Positions 5,770 through 6,918 of a DNA stretch of 6,918 nucleotides are shown one piece after another. The stretch's first letter is position 1, and every line of letters starts with the position of its first letter. Location of the stretch: assembly GCA_021784535.1 (NCBI GenBank), contig JAJYHW010000028.1:1-6918 (forward strand), given 5' to 3'. This DNA comes from a bacterium. Its GTDB lineage: Bacteria; Patescibacteriota; Microgenomatia; Levybacterales; UBA12049. The translations under genes were made by a program, and so were the position numbers. The notes beneath the pieces were generated by a model. The model did no database searches and was not told the DNA's origin. It saw only the letters and a list, made by a program, of their open reading frames with translations.

Positions 5770-5874
5770 AGCGTTTCATAACGTCTTGGAGGGGAGTCAT
5801 GGGAGGCTTTTTTAAAAAAGCTGACTATGCGCGCTTACACAAACTAAAAAGTTTGTGCGCTTTATCGCAAGCAA
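5753..5874 (-). pseudogene. Remnant of the partner antitoxin (centre deleted)
   Basis: Upstream of the broken toxin, the last 23 sense codons (5824-5756) read SAFLKKPPMTPLQDVMKRCD then MDH, ending in TAA at 5755-5753. They overlap the toxin GTG by 17 nt, exactly as in the intact pair, whose antitoxin ends DELEQGVDLEH. An in-frame TAG (5827-5825) closes this segment. Some 50 nt further upstream TGCTTGCGAT at 5873-5864 equals the first bases of the intact antitoxin (MLAI). The ribbon-helix-helix middle, about 45 codons, is missing and replaced by a hairpin-forming stretch, and the two ends are in different frames. The N-terminal match is only 10 bp and so less certain than the C-terminal one. 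TTGACA (5907-5902) with TTTGAT 16 nt on could be the leftover promoter. Confidence 0.65.
5838..5857. repeat. Inverted repeat inside the antitoxin remnant
   Basis: CACAAACT (5838-5845) and AGTTTGTG (5850-5857) pair around AAAA, with GCGC words on each side. It lies where the antitoxin centre has been lost. A similar stem, GCAAACTCA-AAAA-TGAGTTTGC, is at 6046-6067. Confidence 0.6.
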
Positions 5875-6045
5875 CGTAGATCAAAGTACAAAACAATCTT
5901 TTGTCAAACGAGACCTCAAATGAAAACACTGAAACGAATCAAGGGTGTACGGAAAAGTTGGCGTAAGCATGGATGTGAGAAGTACATCGAAAATCGCCAA
6001 AGATGTTAGGAGGTGACGCTTTCGAAGTTATCAACTACGCAATAT

Positions 6046-6067
6046 GCAAACTCAAAAATGAGTTTGC
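6046..6067. repeat. Perfect 9-bp hairpin with AAAA loop
   Basis: GCAAACTCA (6046-6054) and TGAGTTTGC (6059-6067) pair perfectly. It resembles the stem at 5838-5857 in sequence and loop, which suggests related elements. Confidence 0.6.
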
Positions 6068-6089
6068 GCCTTTCAAGAAAAAGGATAAC

Positions 6090-6138
6090 TCTCTTGTTAA
6101 GAGAAGACGCAAAGGCGTTTTTCTCGCCTTTGCGTCTT
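6090..6138. repeat. Two abutting perfect hairpins
   Basis: TCTCTT-GTT-AAGAGA (6090-6104) touches a 14-bp perfect stem AAGACGCAAAGGCG/CGCCTTTGCGTCTT (6104-6117 with 6125-6138) whose 7-nt loop is T-rich. Neither stem is followed by a T-tract, so these are not standard terminators. Confidence 0.65.
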
Positions 6139-6149
6139 GGCTAGTAAAG

Positions 6150-6250
6150 AATTCCTAATCGAGCGCCTGTCAAGAGTGGCTAAAGGCCATCACGGAGTGA
6201 CGCGGAGCTTTAGCGAAGCGCTCTTGTACAGGCATAGCGAGAGAGGAATT
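6150..6250. ncRNA. 101-nt rod-like imperfect inverted repeat (possible structured RNA or palindromic element)
   Basis: Nested stems line up in order: AATTCCT/AGGAATT (6150-6156 with 6244-6250), GCCTGT/ACAGGC (6165-6170 with 6228-6233), CAAGAG/CTCTTG (6171-6176 with 6221-6226, one bulged T), GCTAAAG/CTTTAGC (6179-6185 with 6208-6214), and a terminal TCAC-GGA-GTGA (6190-6200). Thirty base pairs are visible in all, separated by small internal loops. GAGTGGCTAAAGG recalls a tRNA D-arm, but no T-arm or acceptor stem fits. It could be a folded RNA, a transfer origin, or a repetitive palindromic element; the type given is the least specific available and is not proven. Confidence 0.45.
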
Positions 6251-6310
6251 ATAGAGATCGTTTAACTTGTGAGTGTAACGAACTAGGTTTGATTTTTTTC
6301 TTAAAAGAAG

Positions 6311-6319
6311 TTTTCCACA
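6311..6319 (+). promoter_or_regulatory. DnaA-box-like site 1
   Basis: TTTTCCACA fits the relaxed DnaA consensus TTWTNCACA. It lies at the left edge of the origin, and the same 11 bases TTTTCCACATT recur at 6562-6572 in the same orientation. Confidence 0.6.
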
Positions 6320-6371
6320 TTTTATGTTCGAACAACTATAGGAAACTATATACTATATATACTATAGGTAG
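6320..6371. promoter_or_regulatory. AT-rich, repeat-containing tract of the origin (possible unwinding region)
   Basis: The tract between DnaA box 1 and the iterons holds a 10-bp palindrome TGTTCGAACA (6325-6334) and four ACTATA words (starting 6335, 6345, 6352 and 6361) in a run of almost only A and T. This is the expected kind of sequence for initial strand opening. Confidence 0.5.
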
Positions 6372-6463
6372 GGGGACCGTTTCAGCATAAAAGAGGGGAC
6401 CGTTTCAGCATAAAAGAGGGGACCGTTTCAGCATAAAAGAGGGGACCGTTTCAGCGTGAATAA
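6372..6463 (+). repeat. Four tandem 23-bp iterons (replication origin)
   Basis: Copies begin at 6372, 6395, 6418 and 6441. The first three are identical: GGGGACCGTTTCAGCATAAA plus AGA. The fourth diverges after CAGC (GTGAATAA). The spacing is exactly 23 bp, close to two helical turns, as expected for RepA binding sites on one face of the DNA. With the AT-rich tract and DnaA sites this marks the origin, placed downstream of repA. Confidence 0.9.
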
Positions 6464-6540
6464 CTTTTTTAACTCACAAATAGAAGCATATCGCTTCATC
6501 GTTAATAAATCGTTTAATTACATGGAGTTGTATGTTTTAG
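6464..6540. other. Spacer between the iteron array and the fifth iteron
   Basis: This is an AT-rich stretch with a small GAAGC/GCTTC inverted repeat (within 6483-6500). No gene is visible. Its length puts the fifth iteron 99 bp from the fourth. Confidence 0.4.
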
Positions 6541-6559
6541 AGGACCGTTTCAGCGTATA
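6541..6559 (+). repeat. Fifth, solitary iteron
   Basis: GGACCGTTTCAGCGT at 6542-6556 matches the iteron core, with the G variant of copy 4. It lies 99 bp from copy 4 and about 30 nt from the repA stop. A separated iteron often serves in copy control or handcuffing; that role is inferred. Confidence 0.8.
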
Positions 6560-6561
6560 AA

Positions 6562-6570
6562 TTTTCCACA
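6562..6570 (+). promoter_or_regulatory. DnaA-box-like site 2
   Basis: TTTTCCACA is identical in sequence and orientation to the site at 6311-6319 and closes the origin on the repA side. Confidence 0.6.
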
Positions 6571-6590
6571 TTAGGTGGAGGGATTTTTGA

Positions 6591-6918
6591 TTATTTTTTG
6601 CTTGATCGTATCGTAATAGATGGTTTTGATGGAAGAACTTTAATACCTCCATAAACACGCTCAACAGTTAATTCAGGGTAGACAGCTTGAACTTTTGCTA
6701 AAGCCTTCCATGCTTTTTTAGAAAAGTCCTTTACATCACTATATTCTGCTCCAAACTGTTGATTTAAGATTTCCCATGAGATGGTGCGAGATTGTCCCGT
6801 TTTTTGTGTTTGATAAGCTGTGTAAGTCGCCCATGTATAGAAATCTAAAGCAAGTGGTGATCTTTTCAAGGCCTTGATGATACGCATATCGACTGGTACA
6901 GGAGAAGATGTAATAGCA
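6591..6918 (-). CDS. repA: Plasmid replication initiator RepA, C-terminal part (continues from the left end)
   Basis: This is the 3' part of repA, ending at TAA 6591-6593. The frame is open through the right edge of the window, and bases 6793-6918 duplicate bases 4-129. On the circle the gene runs from 884 down to 4, then from 6792 down to 6591, which is 1,083 nt or exactly 361 codons. The clean phase supports both circularity and this gene model. The segment carries SPLALDFYTWATYTAYQ and the winged-helix-like stretch SWEILNQQFGAEY through KKAWKALAKVQ. It ends in a basic tail, ITIRSSKK. The ATG at 6885-6887 is an internal methionine, not the start. The distal iteron lies only about 30 nt beyond the stop, so the origin sits downstream of the gene rather than in front of it. 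Confidence 0.92.
   Translation of the reverse strand, partial: AITSSPVPVDMRIIKALKRSPLALDFYTWATYTAYQTQKTGQSRTISWEILNQQFGAEYSDVKDFSKKAWKALAKVQAVYPELTVERVYGGIKVLPSKPSITIRSSKK
6793..6918. repeat. Right copy of 126-bp terminal redundancy
   Basis: This is the second copy of bases 4-129. Removing one copy gives a circle of about 6,789 bp and restores one continuous repA. The base before the repeat differs between copies: GAT at 6790-6792 against CGA at 1-3. Confidence 0.93.

Larger units (their letters stand above)
5875..6310. other. Hairpin-rich stretch without a recognisable gene
   Basis: No open frame of credible size with a ribosome binding site is present on either strand. Instead there is a series of stems: 6046-6067, 6090-6104, 6104-6138 and the large 6150-6250 structure. 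It appears less AT-rich than the rest of the plasmid from about 5935 to 6250. An orphan AGGAGGTGA (6008-6016), a near-perfect ribosome binding sequence, has no start codon at suitable distance. The stretch separates the decayed toxin-antitoxin pair from the origin. A structured RNA, a transfer origin or a lagging-strand origin are possibilities that the sequence alone does not settle. Confidence 0.5.

Noticed and set aside
5929..5936. CTGAAACG, an inverted match to 8 bases of the iteron core
   Set aside because: Eight bases is too short a match and it stands alone far from the array.
5920..6009. 29-codon basic frame from ATG 5920 (MKTLKRIKGVRKSWRKHG...)
   Set aside because: It is short, lacks a clear ribosome binding site, and lies in a structured region; basic composition alone is not enough.
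6013..6138. GTG-started 41-codon frame over an AGGAGGTGA
   Set aside because: The GTG is inside the Shine-Dalgarno-like sequence, leaving no spacing, and the frame runs through two perfect hairpins.
6165..6233. Possible tRNA, because GAGTGGCTAAAGG resembles a D-arm
   Set aside because: There is no T-arm TTC-type loop, no acceptor stem closing at tRNA length and no anticodon stem; the long nested inverted repeat explains the pairing better.
6372..6463. CRISPR-like array
   Set aside because: The repeats are directly adjacent with no unique spacers, there are no cas genes, and the position next to repA fits iterons.

Overview
The window is very probably one complete small circular plasmid of about 6,789 bp, cut open inside its replication gene. 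Bases 4-129 recur exactly as 6793-6918. Joining the ends there fuses the open frame on the minus strand at the left end with the one at the right end, in phase, into a single 360-codon repA. The DNA is AT-rich. The RepA resembles the plasmid RepA family common in Alphaproteobacteria. The cargo includes a secreted OTU-type cysteine protease, a fold otherwise typical of eukaryotic deubiquitinases. Together these suggest a bacterium living in or on eukaryotic cells, for example a Holosporales- or Rickettsiales-like alphaproteobacterium. The taxonomic placement is inference.

Layout on the circle. (1) Replication: repA (minus strand) is preceded by a 57-residue gene on the same strand, with a long perfect hairpin between them. 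The likely origin lies just beyond the 3' end of repA (about 6311-6570). It holds four tandem 23-bp iterons, a fifth distal copy, an AT-rich tract, and two identical DnaA-box-like sites flanking the set. (2) Module A (about 1361-3774): an OTU protease with a signal peptide on the plus strand, a bidirectional terminator, a conserved untranslated block, and an intact RelE/RHH toxin-antitoxin pair on the minus strand with a 22-bp palindromic operator. (3) Module B (about 3929-5874): a V8/trypsin-like serine protease with a signal peptide, a 42-bp perfect palindrome acting as terminator, a second copy of the untranslated block, and a decayed second RelE/antitoxin pair. (4) A region without recognisable genes (about 5875-6310) filled with hairpins, including a 101-nt rod-like imperfect inverted repeat.

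The main observation is that modules A and B share one architecture: secreted protease, then terminator, then conserved block, with a convergent toxin-antitoxin pair. Their non-effector parts are recognisably homologous, while the two proteases belong to unrelated folds. One reading is a duplicated addiction scaffold carrying two interchangeable exported proteases. The intact pair would stabilise the plasmid in the bacterium, while the two exported enzymes would act outside the cytoplasm, plausibly on host proteins. No mobilisation, partition, resistance or transposase gene was seen.
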